Assembly (NCBI RefSeq): GCF_016924755.1
Contig: NZ_JAFFJX010000012.1
Location: 122,351-186,350, forward strand
Origin: Longitalea arenae
Lineage (GTDB): Bacteria > Bacteroidota > Bacteroidia > Chitinophagales > Chitinophagaceae
Length of the DNA: 64,000 nt
Reading direction: 5' to 3'
Both the position numbers and the translations under genes were made by a program. Positions 25,182 through 32,742 of this stretch are shown piece after piece. Each line of letters begins with the position of its first letter. Within the stretch, counting starts at the first letter, position 1. The notes under the pieces were generated by a model. The model was not told the DNA's origin, did no database searches, and saw only the letters and a program-made list of their open reading frames with translations.

Positions 25182-26111
25182 TTAATCCCAGCCGTTTTCC
25201 CTTTTAACTAATTCCAACTCCTTTATTTTTTTATCGGCAGCATTTACCAGAGGTCGAAATTCTGATATTCGTATTTTGTTTGATAAGCCGGTAATGTCCT
25301 TAATTAGCTGATTTAATTCTCCTTTTCCCTTATAGTAATATAAACCCTTATCCTTATAGTCTTTAATTTCTTCCTCCCAGCTGGATTTACTCTTGCCATT
25401 CAGGGCATGAAACAATTCTGCCATCACTGTAAACTTGTTGGATTTAGAGTAATCAATTGGTTTTATCTCCGCCTTCGCAAGAAGATCGAAAAGGATTAAA
25501 ATTTGCTTTTTGGAAAGCACTCCGGCTTCCTTCCCAGTTAACTTATTTGTTGTGGAAAGAACGGTACCGTTATATTCAGTAAAGTAATGGCAAGTATTGT
25601 TGTATACTTTTTGTTCCAGGCGGTTTTGAATGAAGGTTATTTCCGGGATTACCTTATTGTCATAGCAATTTATCTGATCAATTGCGTTATGAAGTGCTTT
25701 TTCAAAATTGCACTCAGCGTTGGTTAGAAATTCCTGCAAGATGCCAAACTGCCCATAAATGAGTTGTTTGTTTAACTGTTCCACTGGTAAGGGATGGTAC
25801 CGGTCACCCAGGGCGAAAATGTAATACAAAACAGCCGTTATGCTGGAAAGGGCATACTTTATTATGTGTAAGATGCGATAGTGTGTGATGTACGCCACTG
25901 GCAAAGAAAGCTGAGAATCACCCTGGCTTTTAGCTTTGAAGAGTTGGTAAAGCCTGTAGTGGCCTAATAATCGCTGCGAGATGTTTTGGTTATACCACCC
26001 TGACCATTCGAGAAACCGGCACCCGAGCGGGCTGGTTACACCATTCAATTTATCCTTCATCGTGTAATCACGGTCCTGTGATTTCACGGCATGCAACACA
26101 CTTAAATCCAT
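25182..26111 (-). CDS. Hypothetical protein, possibly RteC-like
   Basis: A 309-aa protein with no clear signal or membrane segment except a hydrophobic stretch near 80-100. The C-terminal part (KKQILILFDLLAKAEI...NKFTVMAELFHALNGKS) resembles the end of RteC-type and related proteins of Bacteroidota conjugative elements, which regulate excision. The match is by eye only. It converges with the small HTH gene, 9 nt from its stop. Confidence 0.4.
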   Translation of the reverse strand: MDLSVLHAVKSQDRDYTMKDKLNGVTSPLGCRFLEWSGWYNQNISQRLLGHYRLYQLFKAKSQGDSQLSLPVAYITHYRILHIIKYALSSITAVLYYIFALGDRYHPLPVEQLNKQLIYGQFGILQEFLTNAECNFEKALHNAIDQINCYDNKVIPEITFIQNRLEQKVYNNTCHYFTEYNGTVLSTTNKLTGKEAGVLSKKQILILFDLLAKAEIKPIDYSKSNKFTVMAELFHALNGKSKSSWEEEIKDYKDKGLYYYKGKGELNQLIKDITGLSNKIRISEFRPLVNAADKKIKELELVKRENGWD

Positions 26112-26317
26112 ACTTCACGATTTTCTGATTGAATTTACGGAAACTTGTGTGAATATGCGTACTTGAGCTCAAAATTGTAAGGTTATTAATTATTGCTAAT
26201 AGTTAAGATGCCTAAAATCATATAATAATGTTGATTTTACAATGCTTTAGTATTATATTTATGTATTAGGTAATACTTGCCTTTCACTAAAACCCCCTTG
26301 CTCCGCCTGATTATACC

Positions 26318-27226
26318 ATGACTAATCTGTTAGGTAATATACTTTATACCCTAGTAGCTAACGGATTCCATGTAAGTAAGATTGATAGGCTTGCCCATAA
26401 TAACACTATTTTCCATATATATAAATATGACCGGCTTGGTGCAAAAGTCACATATACCTTGTTGCTAACAGAAGATACAACTGAGGGTATTGTTGTAGAA
26501 ACCCTTTTGGCTCAATCTCAAATTCACTATTCAACACCTGTTATTATTAACGATTACTTTGTTTCTTCTAAATGTAAAACATACACCAAGGCTGTTTTTT
26601 TTGATTTTTTTGGTGGCATTATGAATACTGGGCTCATATTGGTTCCAGGTTTGCCTGAAATTATGGACAAGCTAGGGCATAATTCGTTGCCTGATGGTTT
26701 GATTGGAAGGCCACATGATTTGCATGAAGTTTATGTGAAGGAAAGTTTTCAATTTATCATGGAGTCTCCCACTAGAAGGTATGGTATTGATCGCTCTTTT
26801 GAATCATTGCCAGATGGAGTGGTTCTTGCCAGACAAGGTTTCATGTTATTATTGGATTCCAAAGCATTTGCAGAAGGGTTTGAATTTACCGCAGATGACA
26901 TTCGGAGATTTGAACGGTACGTCAATGACTTTCGTTACCGGTATAGTAATTTCTTTGGGCAAATATTTTCATTTGTAGTTATTTCTGGGCATTTCAAAGA
27001 TTCCCAAAAAGCTATAGCGGGGCGCTCAAAGGAGCTGTATAATTTATGCAATTGCACTCTTTCCTGTATTCAAAGTAATGTGTTAGGGAGAATAATTCGA
27101 TTACTTCTAAGTCATCCTGTTGAGAAAAGTTCAATTGACTGGAAAAACGTATTTAATAACTCGATGATTGACGTTAAAGATGTAGAAAAGGAACTATCCC
27201 GTATTAAAAAAGATAAAATTCACTAA
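26318..27226 (+). CDS. PD-(D/E)XK nuclease-like protein, first gene of a QueC-containing operon
   Basis: A 302-aa protein of no named family. The segment P165-D166-G followed by MLLLD180-S-K182 has the PD-X13-DXK spacing of restriction-like nucleases, followed by an Arg-rich helix (RRFERYVNDFRYRY) and a beta strand FSFVVISGHF, as in type II-like nuclease folds. It has no P-loop, so it is not the Qat ATPase. The next gene starts 6 nt after its stop. Proposed role: the nucleic-acid-cutting part of a defence operon. The fold call is inference from motif spacing. Confidence 0.55.
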   Translation: MTNLLGNILYTLVANGFHVSKIDRLAHNNTIFHIYKYDRLGAKVTYTLLLTEDTTEGIVVETLLAQSQIHYSTPVIINDYFVSSKCKTYTKAVFFDFFGGIMNTGLILVPGLPEIMDKLGHNSLPDGLIGRPHDLHEVYVKESFQFIMESPTRRYGIDRSFESLPDGVVLARQGFMLLLDSKAFAEGFEFTADDIRRFERYVNDFRYRYSNFFGQIFSFVVISGHFKDSQKAIAGRSKELYNLCNCTLSCIQSNVLGRIIRLLLSHPVEKSSIDWKNVFNNSMIDVKDVEKELSRIKKDKIH

Positions 27227-27231
27227 TTTAT

Positions 27232-27789
27232 ATGGGTACCTCAATAAGTCAAGCTTCGGAGAGAAATACAAACTGGAGGCCTGTTCACCTTGGATATGAA
27301 AAAAGCTCTATTCCTGAAAATAGAATAATCAACGAAATATGGAGAGCTTCAGAAAATGAACCTATCCCAATGTCTCAGGAGCTTAAAAGCGATGCCGTTT
27401 ATAATTGTTTTATAGCAGTTAAAAGTTCAGATTCATTCACGGAAGCTTGGCAAAAGGCAAATGCTGCTATTTTTTCAGATAAAAATAATAATCTAGTTGC
27501 AGAATTTGCTAAGAGAGTAATACCGGCCGCTTATCAATCACAACAACCCATAGGTACCTGGGCTGGAAAGTTCTTTTCGGAAGTGACAAATTATGTTGTT
27601 TCGAGAGATGCTTCTGGTTTTATAGGACAAAAATATCGGATTAAATCGATTCGGGAACTTATCAGTTTCAAGAAAAGCATTGTTGAAAGAGTTAGGGAGG
27701 CTATTGAAAGTCAATCAATGAATATTAATAATAAGCGTGAGTGGAATACATTTATTGACTCTTCCATTAGTGCACTTAAGAAATTATGA
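27232..27789 (+). CDS. QatB-like protein starting MGTS
   Basis: A 185-aa protein, cytosolic, rich in helices after residue 50. Its N-terminus, MGTSISQAS, matches the way QatB proteins of the Qat antiphage system begin, and it directly precedes a QueC-like gene just as qatB precedes qatC. The rest of the sequence is not recognisable. It is shorter than the QatB proteins I recall. If N-terminal Met is removed, Gly2 is exposed; QueC-like defence enzymes have been reported to modify such ends, so this could be the substrate. That is inference. Confidence 0.55.
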   Translation: MGTSISQASERNTNWRPVHLGYEKSSIPENRIINEIWRASENEPIPMSQELKSDAVYNCFIAVKSSDSFTEAWQKANAAIFSDKNNNLVAEFAKRVIPAAYQSQQPIGTWAGKFFSEVTNYVVSRDASGFIGQKYRIKSIRELISFKKSIVERVREAIESQSMNINNKREWNTFIDSSISALKKL

Positions 27790-27790
27790 A

Positions 27791-29092
27791 ATGAAAAGAA
27801 TAAAAGTATCAATTGGTGTCAATAATAGAAATTCAGATGTTCATCTTGTGCCTGGTAAAAATCTTTACACAGGCATTCAAAAATATGTTGATGAATTCGG
27901 CGAAGCGAATTCAATGGAAGAGGATTTAATAAATCTAGCTGCGGGGATCTTTGGATGCGATCTTGCGGTTAAACGAGATGATAGGGAACATTATATCCGT
28001 AGTATTGAGTTATGTGTTGAGGTTGTCAACCTACATGCATTTGAGCGAGTAAAAGCTGTAATTGAAAATGCATTATATGTTGTTAGCAAGGACAACTGGA
28101 CTGTCTTTTTTTTCCAAAAGCCAGGTATTCCCGTAGCAGATTTTAATTGTTTAGATAAAGAAGGTGCTGTATTACTATTTTCTGGAGGTATTGATTCCAT
28201 GTGCGCGGCTTCGGAGTTTATTAAAGAAAAAAAATCACTTGTGTTAGTAAGCCATAATTCTCATGCAAACCATGTGGTCGAAAAGTGTCAAGAGAATGTT
28301 CACTCTGCATTAGAAAGTTATTATAAAACAACTATTAAACATGTCAATATTAAAGTTTATGGTAGAAATCAGGCACGTTATCCATTTCCCAAAGACGACT
28401 TAAGAGAGAATACACAAAGAACCAGATCATTTTTGTTTCTGACTTTGGCCGCACTTGTGACTAGGAAAAGTGGTTTTAAGAAGGTCCTATTTATGGCGGA
28501 AAACGGTCAGTTCGCTATTCATTTACCATTAAACTCTGCAAGAGTTGGACCTTTTTCGACCCATACTGCAGATCCTGAGTTCGTAAAACTTATTCAGCAA
28601 ATCTTTAGAACATTATTCAATAATTCCTCTTTTGAAATTATAAACCCTTTTTTGTATAAGACAAAAGCGGAGGTCTTTGCTGTTCTCCCTGAAAAGCTTA
28701 GAAAAGATGCTGAATTATCCGCGAGTTGTTGGATGATATCCCGCATACCCGAAAATAAACATTGCGGTTACTGCATCCCCTGCTTAACAAGAAGGATTGC
28801 AATGGAATACAATAATATTTTCATTAAAGAGTATCATGTCGATGTTTTTAAGACAGATGTAACTAAGCTTGCTGATACCGATGATAGGAAAAGAAACTTG
28901 GTGGACTATTTGGAATTTGTAACAAAATTTAACAATGTAACCAATGCAAATAAGCACGAATTATTGAGTGAATTTCCTGAGTTGTACAACCCATCATTTG
29001 ATATGGAAGCTGCGGTAAATCTTTACAAAAGGGTAGCCAAACAATCTTTTGAGGTTTTTAAAAAATATCCAAAAGTATTAAAATTGCTATGA
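27791..29092 (+). CDS. QueC-like (QatC-like) PP-loop ATPase
   Basis: A 433-aa protein. The PP-loop SGGIDSMCAA (131-140) activates a carboxylate with ATP; QueC itself makes 7-cyano-7-deazaguanine (preQ0). Four Cys (C313, C325, C328, C331; HCGYCIPC) form the QueC-type zinc site. ENGQFAIHLPLNSARVGPFSTHT is typical of the QueC-like defence branch rather than of tRNA-queuosine QueC, and the N-terminal 120 residues are an extra domain. The ATG at 27,791 lies 1 nt after the stop of the QatB-like gene; the downstream gene overlaps by 4 nt. No queD, queE or folE genes are nearby. Confidence 0.85.
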   Translation: MKRIKVSIGVNNRNSDVHLVPGKNLYTGIQKYVDEFGEANSMEEDLINLAAGIFGCDLAVKRDDREHYIRSIELCVEVVNLHAFERVKAVIENALYVVSKDNWTVFFFQKPGIPVADFNCLDKEGAVLLFSGGIDSMCAASEFIKEKKSLVLVSHNSHANHVVEKCQENVHSALESYYKTTIKHVNIKVYGRNQARYPFPKDDLRENTQRTRSFLFLTLAALVTRKSGFKKVLFMAENGQFAIHLPLNSARVGPFSTHTADPEFVKLIQQIFRTLFNNSSFEIINPFLYKTKAEVFAVLPEKLRKDAELSASCWMISRIPENKHCGYCIPCLTRRIAMEYNNIFIKEYHVDVFKTDVTKLADTDDRKRNLVDYLEFVTKFNNVTNANKHELLSEFPELYNPSFDMEAAVNLYKRVAKQSFEVFKKYPKVLKLL

Positions 29093-29715
29093 GTAGTTTT
29101 TCTATAACTCAACTTGAAGTAGCCAGGAGGGACCCTGCTGCATTTGCTAAAATAATTTCTTCCTCCAAAGAAGATACGCCATCATTTAATCGATATCCAC
29201 AATCTATGAGATGGTTAAACGCAATAAGTAAATATCACGATACAAATGATATCGATAGTGCTATTAATTATATCGAGAACTGGTTCGATAAAAGAAAAGA
29301 CAATTCTGTTAATAGGCGGGCATTAAGAAAATGGATCCTGTCGTTGGGCAAATATGAGGAGACAATTACTGCGAAAGGATACAACCTTGTCAATAGCCGG
29401 GAATCTATAAACATAGAAATGCGATCTATAAGAATTGGAGGAGTAATACCTGTCATTTTTATGAAACCTTCAGAAGGTTTTGCAGCATATTTTGTATCTA
29501 AGCCAAACAGTATTTGGGAAAAAGAACTTAAATATCCAGTTATTCAGAATTACTTATCTACTAGTGTATTTAATACGGATCAAGCCAATATTGATGTTGG
29601 CTATATTGACTTTACAACAGGCGATTTTTATGAAATCTGTTATAATAAAAAGCAGATAAAAGAAGCCAAGGATGAATTGACAAATATAACAAATATAATA
29701 ATTGACAATTTATGA
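29089..29715 (+). CDS. Unknown protein, last gene of the QueC-containing operon
   Basis: A 208-aa protein with no signal peptide or membrane segment. It overlaps the QueC-like gene by 4 nt (ATGA), so it is translationally coupled and very likely part of the same system. An N-terminal helical half (to about residue 85) leads into a beta-rich half with FMKPSEGFAAYFVSKPN and VGYIDFTTGDFYEI. It is not a TatD nuclease, which occupies this place in Qat: no metal-binding HxH is present. Function unknown. Confidence 0.55.
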   Translation: MSSFSITQLEVARRDPAAFAKIISSSKEDTPSFNRYPQSMRWLNAISKYHDTNDIDSAINYIENWFDKRKDNSVNRRALRKWILSLGKYEETITAKGYNLVNSRESINIEMRSIRIGGVIPVIFMKPSEGFAAYFVSKPNSIWEKELKYPVIQNYLSTSVFNTDQANIDVGYIDFTTGDFYEICYNKKQIKEAKDELTNITNIIIDNL

Positions 29716-29901
29716 TGTTTTGTGGTTAATGAGTTCTTAGCTGCACAAAGTGGTTGAGAATTTCATGAATTAAAAACTTAAATTTTTAAAAGAGTTGGCT
29801 ATGCATCGAGAATTCTTCACGGCACGGCGATTTCGCGGTATTCAACATGTTTTAAACCACTATACTTTACGGTTTTCTGATCAAATTTAATTTTTTGACT
29901 G

Positions 29902-30555
29902 ATGACGCACTACAACGCTCAAGTGATACCCTTGCCACCTAAAATACTTCAAAGTAGTAAAGGCAAAACGATTACCCCTGAAGTCTTTGAGGCAATATTA
30001 ATTGTAAACGCCAAGAAATATGATGCAATGGCATACGCATTTATTGTTTATGACTTCAATAACCCCTCTATAAGAAAAGTATTAAACGATAAACATTATT
30101 TACAAGACTTAGATCAACTAACCGGAAAATATATCTCATTATTCTACATAAATTCACAAGAAAAGAAATATAAAAATAACTTAAGGTATCCTATCTTATC
30201 TCCCTTTGTAAAAGCAAATGAGTTATTACGTCAACAATTCTGCATCGATGCCAACCTTGAGACGCCTTTTGTCATTTTTTTTCAAGTTGACGACGATAAA
30301 ATCATTGAACATTTTATAATAAAATTGAAAGGGGAAAAAATAGAAGAATCTTATTTTGAGTTTAGAAATAACTTAAGAGATGCTGTTAAATCATTAAAGC
30401 ACGTTACTAAGGAAAATTTGCAAAATAGAAAAGAGATATTCGAATTACTAGTAACCGAGTTGAGAAGTGCTAAATTCTATAAGTTTATTGGAAAGAAAAT
30501 AATAGCAAAGATGGGGGTTGGCACTCTTATATCGTTTGTGAAGGCCTTTTTTTAG
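29902..30555 (+). CDS. Unknown A+T-rich cargo protein at the island's right end
   Basis: A 217-aa Lys-rich protein, no recognised family. Beta strands such as YAFIVYDF, KYISLFYINS and FVIFFQVDDDKIIEHFIIKLKG alternate with helices. A hydrophobic C-terminus (MGVGTLISFVKAFF) could be an amphipathic or membrane-touching helix. It stands 186 nt after the QueC operon on the same strand and 160 nt before the att site. It could be a further defence gene; the sequence itself does not show it. Confidence 0.4.
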   Translation: MTHYNAQVIPLPPKILQSSKGKTITPEVFEAILIVNAKKYDAMAYAFIVYDFNNPSIRKVLNDKHYLQDLDQLTGKYISLFYINSQEKKYKNNLRYPILSPFVKANELLRQQFCIDANLETPFVIFFQVDDDKIIEHFIIKLKGEKIEESYFEFRNNLRDAVKSLKHVTKENLQNRKEIFELLVTELRSAKFYKFIGKKIIAKMGVGTLISFVKAFF

Positions 30556-30716
30556 TAAAATTGAATTAACAAACTTTATTCAAACTAATTTTTCTCTACC
30601 TTCAAGTCACTCAGGAACTCCCCCACACACCCAAGTTTCAAGGGGGCGCCGGGTGAGCAGCGAAAAGCGCTTAATGTAACAGGTTGATATTATGCGGGTT
30701 TGAAAATAAAAAGTGG

Positions 30717-30731
30717 TCCTGTCGGGACTAC
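30717..30731 (+). repeat. Right attachment site (att core)
   Basis: An exact direct copy of TCCTGTCGGGACTAC, the tRNA-Arg 3' end at 13,702-13,716. It marks the right end of the island. Confidence 0.85.
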
Positions 30732-30733
30732 GC

Positions 30734-30773
30734 AACCGGAAAGACACGAAATATCGCTGTTTTTCCGGTTTTT
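30734..30773 (+). terminator. Terminator next to the right att site
   Basis: AACCGGAAA pairs with TTTCCGGTT and is followed by TTT. It is probably the original terminator of tRNA-Arg, displaced 17 kb by the island. Confidence 0.7.
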
Positions 30774-30822
30774 CATTTCGTTGAAACCCGCGTCCAGACT
30801 AAATATTAGCTGAACAGCTTCG

Positions 30823-31305
30823 TTAAGCATTCGAACCAATGATCTGGCGCTTTTCTGTTATTGTTCCTTCTTCATATAATATGTCTAAAGCGGAAAGATT
30901 GCTAATCGCTTTATTCAATAACCCATCAATGTTATTTCCCTTTTGAGAAAGGCCGGTAAGTTTTGCTTCCAGCTCGTTTATTTTGGTGGTGCATTCTGCT
31001 TTTAACTCCCGGAAATCATCCGGGTCTAATTTCTCATCTGCAACCATTTCCCTTGCATTTTTCAGCCGGGTATTAAGATTGTCTAACTGGGAAAGTATTT
31101 GAGTGCGGTCACTCTTCAGGTTTTAGTTCCCTGTCTGATCTTCCTTTTTCGTCCTTCCAATACGTCCTGCACTTCATAAAAAAAGGATTCTGAAATAATA
31201 GGTTCAAGTTGACCTTGTACCAAAACAGTTTCTTCATCTTTAAACTTTGGAATGGATATTTTGCCACAATAGACAGGATTTCGATAGCATTCCAGAAATT
31301 GGCCA
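30823..31305 (-). pseudogene. Decayed large serine recombinase, C-terminal remnant
   Basis: Read with frame changes, the minus strand gives FWNAI, RNPVYCGKISIPKFKDEE, EPIISESFFYEVQDVLEGRKRK, a TGA, then SDRTQILSQLDNLNTRLKNARE and EKLDPDDFRELKAEC. These are the recombinase domain end and the C-terminal coiled coil of a large serine recombinase. The catalytic N-terminus and the zinc ribbon between the two parts are missing. It adjoins a group II intron fragment. Confidence 0.75.
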
Positions 31306-31441
31306 CGTCAGGCCGGAGATTTACCGCCTGCTTCCTTCAGATTCCTCCGCGCGGAGGACACCCTTGCCTTTGGTTAACGCTTCCCACTATCAAGGCGCGT
31401 TCGGGACTTACAACCTGGAGTTTGCGCCCATGCCGGCGCAC
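31306..31441 (-). mobile_element. Group II intron, 5' fragment
   Basis: The minus strand from 31,441 begins GTGCGCCGGCATGGGCGC, then GTAAGTCCCGAA, CAAGGGTGTC and GAATCTGAAGGAAGC with AGGCGGTAAATCTCCGG. These are the conserved 5' end and domain I landmarks of bacterial group II introns. Only about 136 nt remain; the maturase gene and domains V/VI are absent. The 5' end sits directly after a terminator hairpin, the preferred target of class C introns. Confidence 0.75.
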
Positions 31442-31443
31442 AT

Positions 31444-31494
31444 AAAAAACCGGAAAAACAACGCGTGTCTTTCCGGTTTTGTAGTCTGACAGGA
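31444..31494 (-). repeat. Inverted, diverged copy of the att core and terminator
   Basis: On the minus strand TCCTGTC-AGACTAC is followed by AACCGGAAAGACACG and TTTTTCCGGTTTTT, matching 30,717-30,773 in opposite orientation with a few changes. It therefore holds a second tRNA-tail-like site and its terminator. Confidence 0.75.
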
Positions 31495-31539
31495 CTGCTT
31501 TTATATTTAAATGGCGCCCTGGCTTTTTGTATATAGTCT

Positions 31540-32472
31540 TTAATTAATACTAAGCACGGTAGAATCTGAACTCCAGGTTTGGTTAAGTTTCAAAGAGTAA
31601 TCGCCACCGCCCGGATTTAAGGGTGCTCCGTACAAATAACCGGAGATAATTGTTTTTTTATTAGGAGCGATGGTAACGTTAGTAAATGTTTTTGACATGG
31701 GTGCTCCTGTAACTTTGTCTTTCCAGTTTAGATTAATGTTAACTGTATATCCGGATTGACTCACCAAAAAGTCTTCCCAGGTTGTTTGGCTTGTTCTTCT
31801 CAATGTTAAACGGTATGAGATATGAGGTTGTGTACCTTGTTCGTTCGAGATTGTAAAGCTTCGACACACGTTCGTAACATAAAAATCTACTTGCCCGTTA
31901 GGGTCTGATGCGGGTAAAGCGTCTTTGAAATCTAACTTAACTAATCCCACCTTGCGCTCTAAAGGTACTTCAATGGCTGAGGGGTTATCACCAGCGCTTA
32001 TGGTAACAGTCGTCATTTTATGAAAGAACTCACCCATTCGATATTCATCACCAGTTTTAGCGCCAAGGTATGACTGGGCATATATCCACTGCCCCTGCCC
32101 GAATACGGTAAGTTTTTCTGTAGTGGCGGCTAAGGAAATCGTATAAGTGCCTGGGGCCAGGGAGTCGGATATAACTCCAAAATTGGATTTGTTATTCACG
32201 GTATCCTGGGAAATGTAACTTACGTTTGTATTTTCATAGTTACTATTGACTTTGTAAGCCATATAGTAAATATTCGAAAACCTCTTAAGTGATGTATCGG
32301 TTTGTACGCGTCCATTTTCGCTCATATCTTCTTGTGACAACAGTAAATTTTGCACACTAAATTTAACAGGTACTTTCGTATCAGAAGCGGGTTCATTTGA
32401 TTCAGCATTTTTCTCTTTTTTACAGGCAAACAGCACGCATGCCAGTAATAGGGCAGGAATTGTTTTTTTCAT
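31540..32472 (-). CDS. Lipoprotein, FimB/Mfa2-like
   Basis: A 310-aa lipoprotein: signal segment with lipobox LLACVLFAC (Cys 17) followed by KKEK. Beta-rich body with LAPGTYTISLAA and the segment AIEVPLERKVGLVKLDFKDALP, which resembles the repeated core of FimB/Mfa2-type fimbrial anchor proteins of Bacteroidota. The family assignment is by eye. Probably surface-exposed or anchored in the outer membrane. It is the first intact gene after the island's right border. Confidence 0.6.
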   Translation of the reverse strand: MKKTIPALLLACVLFACKKEKNAESNEPASDTKVPVKFSVQNLLLSQEDMSENGRVQTDTSLKRFSNIYYMAYKVNSNYENTNVSYISQDTVNNKSNFGVISDSLAPGTYTISLAATTEKLTVFGQGQWIYAQSYLGAKTGDEYRMGEFFHKMTTVTISAGDNPSAIEVPLERKVGLVKLDFKDALPASDPNGQVDFYVTNVCRSFTISNEQGTQPHISYRLTLRRTSQTTWEDFLVSQSGYTVNINLNWKDKVTGAPMSKTFTNVTIAPNKKTIISGYLYGAPLNPGGGDYSLKLNQTWSSDSTVLSIN

Positions 32473-32742
32473 GACTGATTTTTAGGCGGTATTTAGATTT
32501 TTTGAAAATATCAGATTTTATAGCATAAAAATAGAAAATATATTTTATAGTTACAATTGCGGCTAACGCTGCGCATGCGTATTTTTAATCAAAAAATGTG
32601 AAAAAGTCTCTGTGCAATCAATTTTACTTAATATTCGATATAAGGAAATACAAACCGCTACTAATACTATCGGCCATTTTGTTCCTCTAAAAGAGTTTCA
32701 CATTCTGCCCAATCGTTACTACATTTTTCCGCTGCTTTCATT

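Larger units (their letters stand above)
13702..30731 (+). mobile_element. Integrative and mobilizable element at tRNA-Arg, about 17 kb
   Basis: The island is bounded by a 15-bp direct repeat of the tRNA-Arg 3' end (13,702-13,716 and 30,717-30,731). A tyrosine recombinase lies next to the tRNA. MobC and a relaxase supply mobilization, but there are no type IV secretion or coupling genes, so transfer would need a helper. Small HTH proteins and an S24 repressor form the control region. The cargo is clearly more A+T-rich than the flanking chromosome and has two or more likely defence modules. Confidence 0.85.

Noticed and set aside
27791..29092. Housekeeping QueC for queuosine synthesis
   Set aside because: It is about 200 residues longer than tRNA-pathway QueC, is in mobile cargo, and has no queD/queE/folE neighbours.
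26318..29715. Canonical Qat system
   Set aside because: There is no P-loop ATPase (QatA) and no TatD-type metal nuclease (QatD); only the QatB- and QatC-like parts are present.
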